52,990 nucleotides of DNA, taken from assembly GCA_964538875.1 (NCBI GenBank), contig CAZIHO010000009.1, positions 1-52,990 of the forward strand, given 5' to 3'. Source of the stretch: CAZIHO01 sp964538875 (GTDB lineage: Bacteria; Pseudomonadota; Gammaproteobacteria; Chromatiales; Chromatiaceae). Positions within the stretch are counted from its first letter, which is position 1; each line of letters opens with the position of its first letter. Positions 1 to 9,318 of the stretch are shown here, piece by piece. The notes beneath the pieces are model-generated. The model worked only from the letters and a program-made list of their open reading frames with translations, made no database searches and was not told where the DNA came from. Both the position numbers and the translations under genes were made by a program.

Positions 1-23
1 CCATTCGGTTCTCCGGGGAAAGC

Positions 24-62
24 AAAAAGGGGTTGGCCTCCGGCAAAGCATAGCCTAACCCC
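24..62 (-). terminator. Rho-independent terminator after the radical SAM gene
   Basis: Read on the minus strand, the sequence forms a GGGGTT/AACCCC plus GGCT/GGCC stem with one bulged A and a loop of about 12 nt. A run of five T follows at once. It begins about 30 nt past the stop codon of the radical SAM gene, which is the expected place for its terminator. Confidence 0.75.
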
Positions 63-91
63 CGGGGGCCAGACTGGCACTGGGTCGCCCT

Positions 92-2065
92 TCAGGGGCG
101 GCGATGACGCCCTGGGTCCGGGTTCTGGGGCGCTGCTGGAGCCAGTCCATGGCTCGCCGGGTCGCCGCTGGGTGCGCGCATGGGCAGCGGGGAGCCCGGC
201 GGTTCCTGGTGGCGCTGGATGGGCCCCCGCAGTAAGCGCAGGGTCCAGCCCAGGGTGCGGCGGATGCTGTGCAGCAGTCCCCACATGCCAAACAGTTGCA
301 CGCCGGCGTCGATCAGATGGGCCTGGAGTTGCTGGGGCAGGCGCAGGCGCAGACGTTGCCAGGGGGATAGGCTGTCGAACACTGGCGGTGGCGGCCAGGT
401 CACGGCGTCCGCCCAGGGCACCCGGCTGAGGGGGCGCGCCAGGGCGATCAATAGCCGTAGCGGGTTGAAAAAGTACAGGTAGGCCAGCAGCAGGTTGAGT
501 TGTTTGCGCCAGGGATGGGGGTGGCGGGAGGCGATGAGGTGGTTGCCGTCGGTGTGGCGGGGTTCCACCTGGGCGCCGCCGGCGCTGGCGATGGCCATGC
601 CGGAGCGATAGGTCGGGTCGTAATCCCGGGAGCCGGGGGAGGGCGTGAGCAGCATGACTTGCAGGTTCAGGGCGCCAGCCTGGCGCAGCCGGTGGACCTG
701 ATTCAGCAGCCCCCGGTCTTGCCCCCAACTGAACAGGGGTTGCTGGTCGTGGTGGATCAGCATGGGGATCGGGAAGATGCCCTGTTCTCGCAGCACCCGG
801 AACGCCTCGGCGGTCTTGCCCTGGTTCTGGCCCTTCTTGACCAGGGTGCCAGTGATGTCCTCCACGCCCAGCCAGAGGGCCACCAGCCCCGCTTTGCGCA
901 ACTCCGGCAGGTGTTCCCGCATACGCAGGCTGTCGTGGACCGTGGCCTCGGTGGCCCAGATAGCCCGGCAGTGGCCCCGGGAGCCGGCGGCTACCTTGTC
1001 GGCCAGGGTCCGGGCGATGTCTAGTGCCCGCTCCCGGTCGTTGAAGAAGTTGTCGTCGGCGCCGAAGTAGGCGACCAGGCCATATTCGGCGTACAGGCGT
1101 TCGATTTCGTCGCTGATGCGCTCGGCGCTCTTGCTCCGGTGCTGGTGCTGGTTGTAAGCGGGAATGGGGCAGAAGGAGCAGCGGAATTTGCAGCCGGCGG
1201 TCAACACCAGGGACGCGATGCGGCTGTGATGCTTCACCCGGTCCGCCGTCAGGGCGCCGGCCGCCAGGGTCGCGCTGCGGCTGGGCGCTTCCAGGATGCC
1301 GTACCCCAGGGCGGGGTGGGGTAGCTCGTCCAGGTCCCCCAGCAGGCGCTGAATGCCGGTGTCCACCAATTCCAGGGCCAGGCCCCGGGCGTCGGTGTGG
1401 GGATAGACCAGGCCGGGGATGGCGTCCAGCAGGCTGTCGCGGCGGGCGCGAAGCAAGGTGGCGCGCAGGGATTCCCCGGCGCCCCGGACGGTCAACAGCA
1501 GTTCCAGCAGGCTCAGGAATACGTATTCCTCGCCGGTAACCGCCAGGTCGGCGCCCCAGGGGTCCTCCGGAGCGGTGCCGAACACGGTCCAGGGCTGGTA
1601 GATGACGCGGGGTCCGCCGGCGATGATGAGGGGCCGCTGGACCGGGTCGATGCGGCAGGCATTCCGGATCAGGGCGTCGCAGGCGGCGCCGTTCAATTGC
1701 ATGCTCGACACCAGAAACAGGTCGGGAACCCGGCCGTCCAGGCGCATCTGCTCGGGGGCGAAGGCCCGGTTCCAGCTTTGCAGGACGATGCGGGTCTTGG
1801 GGAAGCCGCAATCCACCAGCGCCGCCCCGATGGCGCGGGCGCCGGCCGGTGCCATCATCCGGTCGGCACCGATGAAAGGCAGCATCCGGGTGCGGTGGTC
1901 AAAGGCGTGGACGATCACCGTGGTCAGGTCATGGTGGCGGGCCAGCATCCGCAGGCGCTCCCGCAGCCGGGTCATGGCGCCGCCTGCCAGCAGTTGGTCC
2001 CCGCTGGGCCGGAGGGGGAGTTCCACGGCGTTGGCGGCCTCGGTGAGGGGGAGGGGGCAATCCAC
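92..2065 (-). CDS. Radical SAM protein with B12-binding-like N-terminal region
   Basis: The product is about 657 aa. The radical SAM signature CX3CX2C is intact (C292, C296, C299, in CKFRCSFC) and should hold the 4Fe-4S cluster that cleaves S-adenosylmethionine. The roughly 250 residues before it resemble the Rossmann-like region of B12-binding radical SAM enzymes, but I see no clear DxHxxG cobalamin motif. After the core comes a hydrophobic stretch (around residues 520-545) and a Pro/Arg-rich tail that may be disordered. The long form starts with GTG. An ATG 30 codons in, at 1975, sits after a purine-rich AGGCGG and is an equally good start. The gene is monocistronic, divergent from the solute-binding gene and followed by a terminator. 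The substrate cannot be told from sequence. Such proteins often methylate or rearrange lipids or other natural products; that is family knowledge, not something seen here. Confidence 0.85.
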   Translation of the reverse strand: MDCPLPLTEAANAVELPLRPSGDQLLAGGAMTRLRERLRMLARHHDLTTVIVHAFDHRTRMLPFIGADRMMAPAGARAIGAALVDCGFPKTRIVLQSWNRAFAPEQMRLDGRVPDLFLVSSMQLNGAACDALIRNACRIDPVQRPLIIAGGPRVIYQPWTVFGTAPEDPWGADLAVTGEEYVFLSLLELLLTVRGAGESLRATLLRARRDSLLDAIPGLVYPHTDARGLALELVDTGIQRLLGDLDELPHPALGYGILEAPSRSATLAAGALTADRVKHHSRIASLVLTAGCKFRCSFCPIPAYNQHQHRSKSAERISDEIERLYAEYGLVAYFGADDNFFNDRERALDIARTLADKVAAGSRGHCRAIWATEATVHDSLRMREHLPELRKAGLVALWLGVEDITGTLVKKGQNQGKTAEAFRVLREQGIFPIPMLIHHDQQPLFSWGQDRGLLNQVHRLRQAGALNLQVMLLTPSPGSRDYDPTYRSGMAIASAGGAQVEPRHTDGNHLIASRHPHPWRKQLNLLLAYLYFFNPLRLLIALARPLSRVPWADAVTWPPPPVFDSLSPWQRLRLRLPQQLQAHLIDAGVQLFGMWGLLHSIRRTLGWTLRLLRGPIQRHQEPPGSPLPMRAPSGDPASHGLAPAAPQNPDPGRHRRP

Positions 2066-2431
2066 GGCTGCCTAGACCCGGTGGGCCGGATCAGCGCCGG
2101 TGGGCCAAGTATCCGTGACCCCCGTCCATCCCACAACCCGGCGCGTCCGCCGAGCCCGGACCCGCGCCGGTCGGCAGGCCAGGGTTCGTCCTCGGGATAG
2201 GCGGACCATAGCGTCCGGGCATGGTCTGGGGAGCAATGGCCGGCCGCCGCCACCACAAACCTGGGGTGGGCGGTGTAGATGGGTTAGACTTGCCTACCAC
2301 CGGATAGGGGTCGCTGGCGGGCCGTGGGCGAGGGTCCGTAGCTCCAGCCGGTTTGAGGTACAGGGAGGGGCCATCCAGGGTTGCGGCCATGCCGTCGTCA
2401 TTCTGCTGAGTTAGCGCGCCTTTGGGGCAAC
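2066..2431. other. Divergent intergenic region, no gene seen
   Basis: These 366 bp separate the radical SAM gene (leftward) from the solute-binding protein gene (rightward) and must hold both promoters. The left two thirds are very GC-rich. I found no convincing -35/-10 pair, no repeat and no ORF with a ribosome binding site. Confidence 0.6.
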
Positions 2432-3136
2432 ATGCGGTTTTTCGGCTTGCTCAGGATCCTGCTGCTCGGCTGCGCGTCCCTGGTGGCGCGGGCCGAGACG
2501 ATCAGCGTCAGCACCAACAATACCCCGCTGGACCGTTTGGCGTTGGAACGCCTGTCGGCGGAGATCTTTGGCCGGCTCGGGCTGGATTTCCGGCTGGTGA
2601 GCCTGCCTTCAGAACGCTCGCTGGTAGCCGCTAACTTAGGTGAGGTGGACGGGGAAGGCCTGCGGGTGGCCGGACTAACCGCGTCCTACCCCAATCTGGT
2701 GCAGGTTCCGGAACGCTTCCTAAGCATCAGTTTCGTGGCGTTCGCCCGGGATGCCAACCTGCGCCTTGACCAGGGCTGGCGGAGCCTCGCGCCCCACAGC
2801 GTCGCCTTCCTGACCGGCTGGAAAATGTTCGAGGCCAACGTGACCGGTGTCCGGAGGATTACCCAGGTGGATAGGCCGGAGCAGCTGTTTAAGATGCTGG
2901 ACAGCGGACGCGTCGACCTCGCCCTGTACACCCTGGCGGATGGCGTGGCCTTGATTCATCGCATGGGCCTGTCCTCCCTCGTGCCCCTGGACCCGCCGCT
3001 GGCCGACGTGGATCTCTATCTGTACCTCAATCAGCGCCACCAGGACCTGGTGCCCAAGATCAGCCAGGTGCTCAGGCAGATGAAGGCGGACGGCACCTAT
3101 GACCGCATCCTCGCGTCCATTGGCGCCGGAGACTAG
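2432..3136 (+). CDS. Periplasmic amino-acid-type solute-binding protein (SBP_bac_3-like)
   Basis: The product is 234 aa. The start at 2432 gives a clean signal peptide (MRFFGLLRILLLGCASLVARA, then ETISV); a longer in-frame reading would bury it. The mature part looks like a type 2 periplasmic binding protein of the family 3 kind: an early 'LDRLALERLSAEIF...LGLDFRLVSLPSERSL', a middle crossover, and a C-terminal 'QVLRQMKADGTYDRI' helix typical of these proteins. There are no ABC transporter genes nearby. The next gene is a hybrid histidine kinase 4 nt downstream, so this protein more likely acts as a periplasmic ligand sensor than in transport. Similar short binding proteins are common beside sensor kinases. 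The ligand is unknown. Confidence 0.8.
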   Translation: MRFFGLLRILLLGCASLVARAETISVSTNNTPLDRLALERLSAEIFGRLGLDFRLVSLPSERSLVAANLGEVDGEGLRVAGLTASYPNLVQVPERFLSISFVAFARDANLRLDQGWRSLAPHSVAFLTGWKMFEANVTGVRRITQVDRPEQLFKMLDSGRVDLALYTLADGVALIHRMGLSSLVPLDPPLADVDLYLYLNQRHQDLVPKISQVLRQMKADGTYDRILASIGAGD

Positions 3137-3140
3137 GTCC

Positions 3141-6100
3141 GTGTCTGTCTCGTCCAGCGGGCGGCGGTCTTGGGGTCTGCTGGGACTGGGCAGCCGCATT
3201 TCGCGCCTCATCCTGCTGTGGGGTCTCGCGGTCGGCATCGTGGCCGCGTTCGCCGTGTCCGGCCTAGAGGCCCTGTTCGGCTACCAGGCCCGGGTCGCGT
3301 ACTTGGGCAATTACCTGCGCACCCTGGGCTCAGTGACCGCGCCGGCCTTGACCCAGAGTCTCTGGACCTTCGACCAGGTGCAACTCGAACTCTTGTTGGC
3401 GGGCTATCTCCAGTTCGACGACGTATCCGGTGTGGACCTGCGTCCGCACGGGGCGGAAGCGCGCCACCTGGGCGCGGTGATACCGGAGGTCGAGGAGATT
3501 CGGGTGGAAACGCCGCTGATCTTCGCCGATCCCGCTGGACCCCAGGAGTTGGGCCACTTGACCCTGGTCAGCGACCGCCGTGCCGTCCGGGACGAATTTC
3601 TACGGGGCTGGGTGATCAGCTTCGCCGGCAACGCCCTGGTGATTATTTTGGTCGGGGCGGCCCTGACCCTGACCTACCAAGCCATAGTGACCCGGCGCCT
3701 GCTGGAGATCGCCGGGGACTTGCACCGCCTGTCCGAGGCCGACCTGCGTCATGGGCAACCCACGCCGGCCGCCCCTCCCCAGTACCCGGATGAACTCACC
3801 GAGTTGGTGGGCTCCATCGCCGCCCTGCGGGAAACGGGGCGCCAGGCCCTGATCGACGCGGATCGCAAGCACGCCATGCTGCGCAGTCTCATGGATACCA
3901 TTCCGGACCTGATCTGGCTGAAGGATCTGGATGGGGTCTACTTGGCTTGCAACACCCGGTTCGAGCAGCTCTATGGTGCCTGCGAGGCGGACATCGTCGG
4001 CAAGTCCGATTACGACTTCGTGGACCGGGAGCTGGCGGATTTCTTCCGGGAGCACGACCGCATCGCCCTGGCCAAGGGCGTGCCCTCGGTGAACGAGGAA
4101 CTGCTCACCTTTGCCGCCGATGGCCACCAGGAACATACCGAAACCACCAAGGCGCCGGTGGTGGATGGCCAGGGTCAGCCGATCGGGGTGCTGGGTATCG
4201 GCCACGACATCACCGAGCGCAAAGGGGCGGAAATCGCCCTGCGGGATAGCGAGAGCCGCTTTCGGGCGATTTTCGACGCCGTCAGCGACGCCATCTTCAT
4301 TCATGATGCCGACGATGGCCGGCTGATCGATGTCAACCGCAGCATGTGCGAACTGTACGGCTACACCAAGGACGAGGTCCTGGCTCTGGGGCCGGACGCC
4401 TTGAGCGCTGGAACTCCCCCCTACGACGCGCCAATGGCCTACCAGCACCTGCAGCGGGCGCTGGTGGAGGGACCCCAGAATTTCGAGTGGATCGCCCGGA
4501 CCCGGGGTGGCCGGCTGTTTTGGGTGGATGTCAACCTGAGGCTGGCCCAACTCGGTCCCCACCGGCGGATTCTCGCCGTGGTACGGGATATCGAGGCCCG
4601 CAAGCAGGTCGAGGCGGAGTTGGACAACAACCGGCGCAATCTGGAACAACAGGTCGCCGAACGAACCGCAATGCTGGCTGCCAGGGAGCGCCATCTCCAA
4701 GTCATTCTCAACGGTATCCCAGGCGTGGTGGGCTACTGGGACCGTATGCAGATTAACCGCTTTGCCAATCCCGCCTACCGGGAATGGCTGGGCCTTTCAC
4801 CGGAACAAATCGAAGGCCGGACCTTTGCGGAAGTGTTCGGCGAGGAGGGCCTGGCCGCCAGCCGTTCCCTGATCGAGGGGGCGCTGCGGGGCGAGCGGCA
4901 GGTATTCGAGCGCGCCTTCCCACGGCCAGACAATCCGCAAGTTTCCCGCTATGCCCAAATTCACTATGTACCGGACGGGGATGGCGACCAGGTCCAGGGC
5001 TTCTTTGTGATGGCCTTCGACATCGACGAGCTGAAGCGCGCCCGGGAGCAGGCGGAGGCCGCCAGCCGGGCCAAGAGCGTGTTCCTGGCCAATATGAGCC
5101 ATGAGTTGCGCACCCCGATGAACGCCATCATCGGCATGACCGGCCTGGCCTTGCGCCGGGTCGAGGACCCCATCCTGCGGGACCAATTGAGCAAGGTGGA
5201 CCAGGCTTCCAGGCACCTGCTGCGTCTGCTCAGCGATATTCTGGACCTATCCAAGATCGAGGCGGACCGCCTCACCCTGGAACAGGTCAGCTTCCGGATT
5301 GGCACCGTGCTGGAAAATCTCATGAGTCTGATCGGCCACAAGGCGGTCGAGCAGGGCATCAAGATCCGGGTGGAACTGGAACGGGGCCTGCCCCGCCAGG
5401 CGCTGCTCGGGGACCCTCTGCGACTCGGCCAGATCCTGCTGAATCTGGCCAGCAATGCCCTCAAGTTTACCGAACAGGGCTCCATCACCCTGGGCGCCCG
5501 CATTCTCGAACAGACCGACCACCACATCATGCTGCACTGGGTGGTCCGGGACACCGGCATCGGCATCGCATTGGAGCACCAGGCCCGCTTGTTTACCGCC
5601 TTTGAGCAAGCCGAAACCTCCATGACCCGGCGTTATGGCGGCACCGGCTTGGGACTGGCCATCAGCAAACGGCTGGTGCAGATGATGGGCGGCGAGATCG
5701 GCGTGGACAGCACCCTAGGCCAGGGCAGCACCTTCTGGTTCACCACCCGCTTGACCAAGGACCAGGCGCCAGCCACCGAGTCCGAACCCGCCATCCCGGC
5801 GCTGGATGCGGAGGCGTGCGTCAAGGCCCGGCATCAGGGCGTCCGGATCCTGTTAGCCGAGGATGAACCGATCAACCAAGACGTATCCCGTGGCCTGCTG
5901 GAGGGTGCCGGTCTGACCGTGGACCTGGCGGCGGATGGCGTCCAGGCGGTGGAACTGGCCGCCCAACACCCCTACGCGCTGATTTTGATGGACCTGCAAA
6001 TGCCCCATCGCAACGGCATCGACGCCACCCAGATGATTCGTGCCGCTGGGCGAAACCAGGCCACCCCCATCCTCGCTATGACCGCCAACGCCTTCGATGA

Positions 6101-6257
6101 GGATCGGCAACTCTGTCTCGATGCCCAGATGAACGACCACATCGCCAAGCCGGTGGATCCCGACCAACTTTTCCAGACCTTGTTGAAATGGTTGCCCGCC
6201 GGGGAACCCGCCTCAGAGGAAGCCGGCCCGTCGGCCAGCCCCGCCACGCCTGCCTGA
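3141..6257 (+). CDS. Hybrid sensor histidine kinase (HAMP-PAS-PAS-PAS-HisKA-HATPase-REC)
   Basis: The product is about 1038 aa. Transmembrane helices at about 22-44 and 156-180 enclose a periplasmic sensor region of about 110 residues; a HAMP linker follows. Three PAS domains lie at about 250-363, 367-486 and 516-633, with a short coiled coil before the third. The H-box NMSHELRTPMN has the phosphorylated His at 654. The ATPase domain shows LNLASNALKF, DTGIGI and GTGLGLAIS. A receiver domain follows (phosphoacceptor D951 in LMDLQMP, conserved K in IAKPVD). No HPt domain is present, so phosphate must pass to a separate HPt or regulator. I chose GTG 3141, which follows a GGAG 9 nt upstream; an ATG at 3099 overlapping the previous gene is possible. 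The preceding solute-binding protein is the likely periplasmic partner. The final receiver is followed only by a short Ser/Pro/Ala-rich tail. Confidence 0.92.
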   Translation: MSVSSSGRRSWGLLGLGSRISRLILLWGLAVGIVAAFAVSGLEALFGYQARVAYLGNYLRTLGSVTAPALTQSLWTFDQVQLELLLAGYLQFDDVSGVDLRPHGAEARHLGAVIPEVEEIRVETPLIFADPAGPQELGHLTLVSDRRAVRDEFLRGWVISFAGNALVIILVGAALTLTYQAIVTRRLLEIAGDLHRLSEADLRHGQPTPAAPPQYPDELTELVGSIAALRETGRQALIDADRKHAMLRSLMDTIPDLIWLKDLDGVYLACNTRFEQLYGACEADIVGKSDYDFVDRELADFFREHDRIALAKGVPSVNEELLTFAADGHQEHTETTKAPVVDGQGQPIGVLGIGHDITERKGAEIALRDSESRFRAIFDAVSDAIFIHDADDGRLIDVNRSMCELYGYTKDEVLALGPDALSAGTPPYDAPMAYQHLQRALVEGPQNFEWIARTRGGRLFWVDVNLRLAQLGPHRRILAVVRDIEARKQVEAELDNNRRNLEQQVAERTAMLAARERHLQVILNGIPGVVGYWDRMQINRFANPAYREWLGLSPEQIEGRTFAEVFGEEGLAASRSLIEGALRGERQVFERAFPRPDNPQVSRYAQIHYVPDGDGDQVQGFFVMAFDIDELKRAREQAEAASRAKSVFLANMSHELRTPMNAIIGMTGLALRRVEDPILRDQLSKVDQASRHLLRLLSDILDLSKIEADRLTLEQVSFRIGTVLENLMSLIGHKAVEQGIKIRVELERGLPRQALLGDPLRLGQILLNLASNALKFTEQGSITLGARILEQTDHHIMLHWVVRDTGIGIALEHQARLFTAFEQAETSMTRRYGGTGLGLAISKRLVQMMGGEIGVDSTLGQGSTFWFTTRLTKDQAPATESEPAIPALDAEACVKARHQGVRILLAEDEPINQDVSRGLLEGAGLTVDLAADGVQAVELAAQHPYALILMDLQMPHRNGIDATQMIRAAGRNQATPILAMTANAFDEDRQLCLDAQMNDHIAKPVDPDQLFQTLLKWLPAGEPASEEAGPSASPATPA

Positions 6258-6472
6258 GCAGATTGCCGCCCGGCTCCCCCTCTTTTGCAACCGGCAAGAC
6301 CTGAACGGCCGCCAGAGGTTTGCCATCGATGGCGTGCAGCGGCGCGACAGTCGCGAAAATTTAAAGACCCGGCCCAGCGCTGACCTGCCTGGGGCGATGT
6401 TCCGATCTGGGCGACCGGCTGGTACCCGCTGCAAGTTTGCCGGCTACCAGAAGTGCTACCAATCATGGACAA

Positions 6473-6506
6473 CAAAAGGGCCTAGCGATTTTTCGCTAGA
6501 CCCTTG
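6473..6506 (-). terminator. Rho-independent terminator of tRNA-Lys
   Basis: On the minus strand AAGGGTCTAGCGA pairs with TCGCTAGGCCCTT (13 bp, one T-G pair, short A-rich loop) and is followed by TTTTGTTG. It starts 7 nt after the tRNA 3' CCA. This is a textbook intrinsic terminator. Confidence 0.9.
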
Positions 6507-6512
6507 ATTTAT

Positions 6513-6588
6513 TGGTGCGCCCTACGGGACTCGAACCCATGACCACCTAATTAAAAGTCAGATGCTCTACCGACTGAGCTAAGGGCGC
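6513..6588 (-). tRNA. tRNA-Lys (anticodon TTT)
   Basis: The gene is 76 nt, read on the minus strand. The acceptor stem GCGCCCT pairs with AGGGCGC, followed by discriminator A and an encoded CCA. The D arm contains TAGCTCAGTCGGTAGAGC. The anticodon loop is CTTTTAA, with TTT at positions 34-36. The T arm contains GGTTCGAGTCC. Comparison with the E. coli lysine tRNA supports the identity. It stands alone, with its own terminator, between convergent transcription from the hybrid kinase and the fpr gene reading in the same direction as the tRNA. Confidence 0.97.
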
Positions 6589-6727
6589 TGATGGTTGACC
6601 GGAAGGGCCGGGCGGATGGGTTTGAATGACACCAGCCCGGCGAAACGATAATGCTACTACAGGGTCGGCCTGGGATGAACCCCCTTGGGCATTTTTTCCG
6701 GATCTGGGTGGTCTGGCCGTTGGTGGC

Positions 6728-7471
6728 TCAGTGATATTTCTCACTACTGAACTGGCCGGGGTCGATGCGGCGGTGGCGTTTCATTCCCCGGGCAATGAGC
6801 AGATTGCTGACTTCCTCGATCATCCCCGCGTGGCCGCACATCATGACGTGGGAATCCGTGGGGTTGATGTCGAGTTCCGCCAGTTGTTCTAGGCGTCCGT
6901 CCGCCAGCAGGGCGGGAATACGACCGCTCGGACGGGCCGGGTCCGGGTTGCCACTGGTGGTGGGCAGGTAGCGGAATTGGTGCGGGTGGCGATCCTGCAT
7001 GCCCCGAATCAGGTCCGGGTAGGCGAGGTCCTGGGCATAGCGGGCGCCCTGGACCAGGCGAATATTCTGGTAGCGTTGCCAGGGTTGTTCGGTGGCCAGC
7101 ATGGAGAGAAAGGGGCCGATGCCGGTGCCGGTGGCGAGCATCCAGAGGTCCCGGCTGGCAGGAATGTCGCCTAGCGTGAAAAAGCCGTGGGCCTGGGCGG
7201 ATACCCAGAGCCGGTCGCCGGGTTCTAGCTTGGCCAGGTGGGGGCTTAGGGGGCCGTTCGGTACTTGGCCGAGATACACCTCAAGCTGGGTCGTGCCGGG
7301 GGGGTTGACCAGGGAGTAGGGGCGGGCGATGCGCTGGCCGTCCAGGTCCAGGGCGAGCTGGATGAACTGTCCGGCGGTGAATTCCGGTAGATCCGCTTCG
7401 AACCGCAGGGAATGGAGCCGGTCTGTCCAGTCGATCCTTTCCCGCAGCAGTCCTTCAACCCAGCGTGCCAT
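6728..7471 (-). CDS. fpr: Ferredoxin/flavodoxin-NADP+ reductase
   Basis: The product is 247 aa, close to the 248 aa of E. coli Fpr. It moves electrons between NADPH and ferredoxin or flavodoxin using FAD. RPYSLVN is the FAD-binding RxYS motif. LATGTGIGPFLSML is the NADP-binding loop, and MMCGHAGM is the second nucleotide contact. The C-terminus ends in EKYH; the aromatic near the end is typical. Start ATG 7471 is preceded by GAGGA at 7 nt. The gene lies 75 nt after dctM in the same direction, so it may be the last gene of the TRAP operon, although the gap also allows its own promoter. Fpr in gammaproteobacteria often feeds Fe-S repair, biotin or radical enzymes. A role tied to the transporter is only inferred from position. 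Confidence 0.93.
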   Translation of the reverse strand: MARWVEGLLRERIDWTDRLHSLRFEADLPEFTAGQFIQLALDLDGQRIARPYSLVNPPGTTQLEVYLGQVPNGPLSPHLAKLEPGDRLWVSAQAHGFFTLGDIPASRDLWMLATGTGIGPFLSMLATEQPWQRYQNIRLVQGARYAQDLAYPDLIRGMQDRHPHQFRYLPTTSGNPDPARPSGRIPALLADGRLEQLAELDINPTDSHVMMCGHAGMIEEVSNLLIARGMKRHRRIDPGQFSSEKYH

Positions 7472-7546
7472 GGCATTATCCTCAGTAAAATGGTCAACAA
7501 TAACTGGGGGCGCGACCGGGGATTGCAACCTAGCCAGGGCCAGAGT

Positions 7547-8833
7547 TTAGGAGGATGGGACCCCCGGCAGCCAGAGCGACAGGGCCGGCCAGTAGGTGAT
7601 GACGGCCAGGGCCAGGAGCAGCAGCACCAGCCAGGGCAGGGTGGCGCGGAACAGGTCTAGCATGGGCCGTTGAAACCGGTAGCTGGCGATGAATAGATTC
7701 ATGCCCACCGGCGGGGTGAGGTAGCCGATCTGCATGTTGGCCAGGAAAATGATGCCCAGATGGAGGGGGTGGATGTCATAACCTAGGGCCACCGGCAGCA
7801 GCAGGGGCACCATGAGCACCAGGGCGGAGAAGATTTCCAGCATCATGCCCAGCACCAACAACAGGAGGTTGAGGGCCAGTAAAAATTCCAGGCGTCCGCC
7901 GACGAAGGATTGGATGATCTCGAATAGGCGCGCCGGTACCTGGGCATCGATCAGGTAGTTGGTGGACGCCAGGGACATGCCGAGGATGATGAGGATTCCG
8001 CCGACCACCAGCATGGACTCCCTGGCGACCTGGGGAAGGTCCGCCAGGGTCACCTCGCGGCGAATCAGGACTTCCACCACCAGGAGATAAAAGGCGGTGA
8101 CCGCCGCCGCTTCGGATACCGCGAAATAGCCGCTATAGACGCCGCCCAGTACCAGGATGGGCAGGGGGAGTTCCCAGACAGCGTCCTTGAGCGCGGCCAG
8201 GGCTTCGGCGCCATCAAAGGGTGTCAAGGGCAAGCCCCGGCCGTTCCAGAGGCCCCATCCGGTCAATAGGGCCAGCATGAACAGCCCGGGCAGGAGCCCG
8301 GCAAGAAACATTTGCTCCAGGGTAAAGGTGGGGCCGATGCCCAGTTGTTGGGCGATGACCGCGTACAGGATCAGGGGTAGGGCCGGCGCGAACAACAACC
8401 CCAGGCTTCCGGCGGTGGTGACCAGGCCTAAGCTGAAGCGCTCGTCGTAGCCGGATTGCATCAGAAGCGGCAGGAGCAGGGGCCCCAGGGCGACGATGGT
8501 GACGCCAGACGCACCGGTAAAAGCGGTGAATAGGGCGCAGGCGACCAGGGCTACCAGCGGCACGCCGCCCGGCAGCCAGCCGAGCCAGGCGCGGGTGACC
8601 CGCACCAGGCGCTGGGGAGCCTGGCTGGCGCTGACCAGGTAGCCAGCGAAGGTGAAAAAGGGAATGGCGAGCAGCACCGGCATGTCAGCGATGCGGAATA
8701 GCTCGATGGCCACCACCGATAGATCGATTTCGCCGTAGGTGAAGCCCCACAGGGCACAGGCACCGATGATGACGAACAGGGGCGTGCCCAACAATGCCAG
8801 TAGCACCAGGCCCAGGCCAAGCAGCGCCATCAT
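7547..8833 (-). CDS. dctM: TRAP transporter large membrane subunit (DctM)
   Basis: The product is 428 aa, the usual DctM size, with about 12 hydrophobic helices. It is the channel-forming subunit that couples solute uptake to a sodium or proton gradient in the inner membrane. Typical family segments are visible: the early 'ADMPVLLAIPFFTFAGYLVS', 'FTAFTGASGVTIVALGPLLLP', and the late 'NMQIGYLTPPVGMNLFI'. The start codon ATG overlaps the dctQ stop as ATGA, implying translational coupling. A second ATG follows at once. A longer reading frame upstream runs through dctQ in another frame and is not used. The ligand is set by dctP and is unknown. Confidence 0.95.
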   Translation of the reverse strand: MMALLGLGLVLLALLGTPLFVIIGACALWGFTYGEIDLSVVAIELFRIADMPVLLAIPFFTFAGYLVSASQAPQRLVRVTRAWLGWLPGGVPLVALVACALFTAFTGASGVTIVALGPLLLPLLMQSGYDERFSLGLVTTAGSLGLLFAPALPLILYAVIAQQLGIGPTFTLEQMFLAGLLPGLFMLALLTGWGLWNGRGLPLTPFDGAEALAALKDAVWELPLPILVLGGVYSGYFAVSEAAAVTAFYLLVVEVLIRREVTLADLPQVARESMLVVGGILIILGMSLASTNYLIDAQVPARLFEIIQSFVGGRLEFLLALNLLLLVLGMMLEIFSALVLMVPLLLPVALGYDIHPLHLGIIFLANMQIGYLTPPVGMNLFIASYRFQRPMLDLFRATLPWLVLLLLALAVITYWPALSLWLPGVPSS

Positions 8834-9318
8834 GGGGTGTCGCTCCGCGGTGGTGCCAGAGCTTGCAGGGCGAAACGAACCGCCATGAGGCCGAAGCCGA
8901 ACGGGATGATGACTTGTCCCACCCAGGTGGGGATGCCAGCGAACAGAATTCCGCCGTCGGCCCATTCCACTAGTACCAGACGGCCGCCGTGCCAGGCCAC
9001 TAGGCCGCAGATGATCGCGCTGAAAAGGTCGGTGAACCGGGTCGCCCAGGTGGATAGCCGGGGCGGCAGAAAATGGAGCAGGGCGTCGATGCGGATGTGG
9101 CGCCGGTCCCGGGTGGCGGCCATGGCGCCCATCAGCGCCAGCCACAGCACCAATAGCCGCAGCAGGGGCTCACCCCAGCCAAGGCCGGTGCCGAACAGAT
9201 TGCGGGTCAAGATCTGGGCCGCCGCCAGGATCACCATGCCGGCCAGCAGCAGCGCCAGCACCCGGTCCTCCAGGCGGTGCAACCGCTGGAGGAGCCGGTC
9301 GAGCCGGGCGGTCCGCAC
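8830..9318 (-). CDS. dctQ: TRAP transporter small membrane subunit (DctQ)
   Basis: The product is 162 aa with four predicted membrane helices, the standard DctQ build. The helix 1-2 region 'MVILAAAQILTRNLFGTGLGWGEPLLRLL' and the following 'DRRHIRIDAL' loop are characteristic. The GTG start abuts the dctP stop codon with no gap, and the stop overlaps dctM as ATGA, so dctP, dctQ and dctM must be translated as a coupled unit. DctQ forms the membrane complex with DctM. Confidence 0.93.
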   Translation of the reverse strand: MRTARLDRLLQRLHRLEDRVLALLLAGMVILAAAQILTRNLFGTGLGWGEPLLRLLVLWLALMGAMAATRDRRHIRIDALLHFLPPRLSTWATRFTDLFSAIICGLVAWHGGRLVLVEWADGGILFAGIPTWVGQVIIPFGFGLMAVRFALQALAPPRSDTP

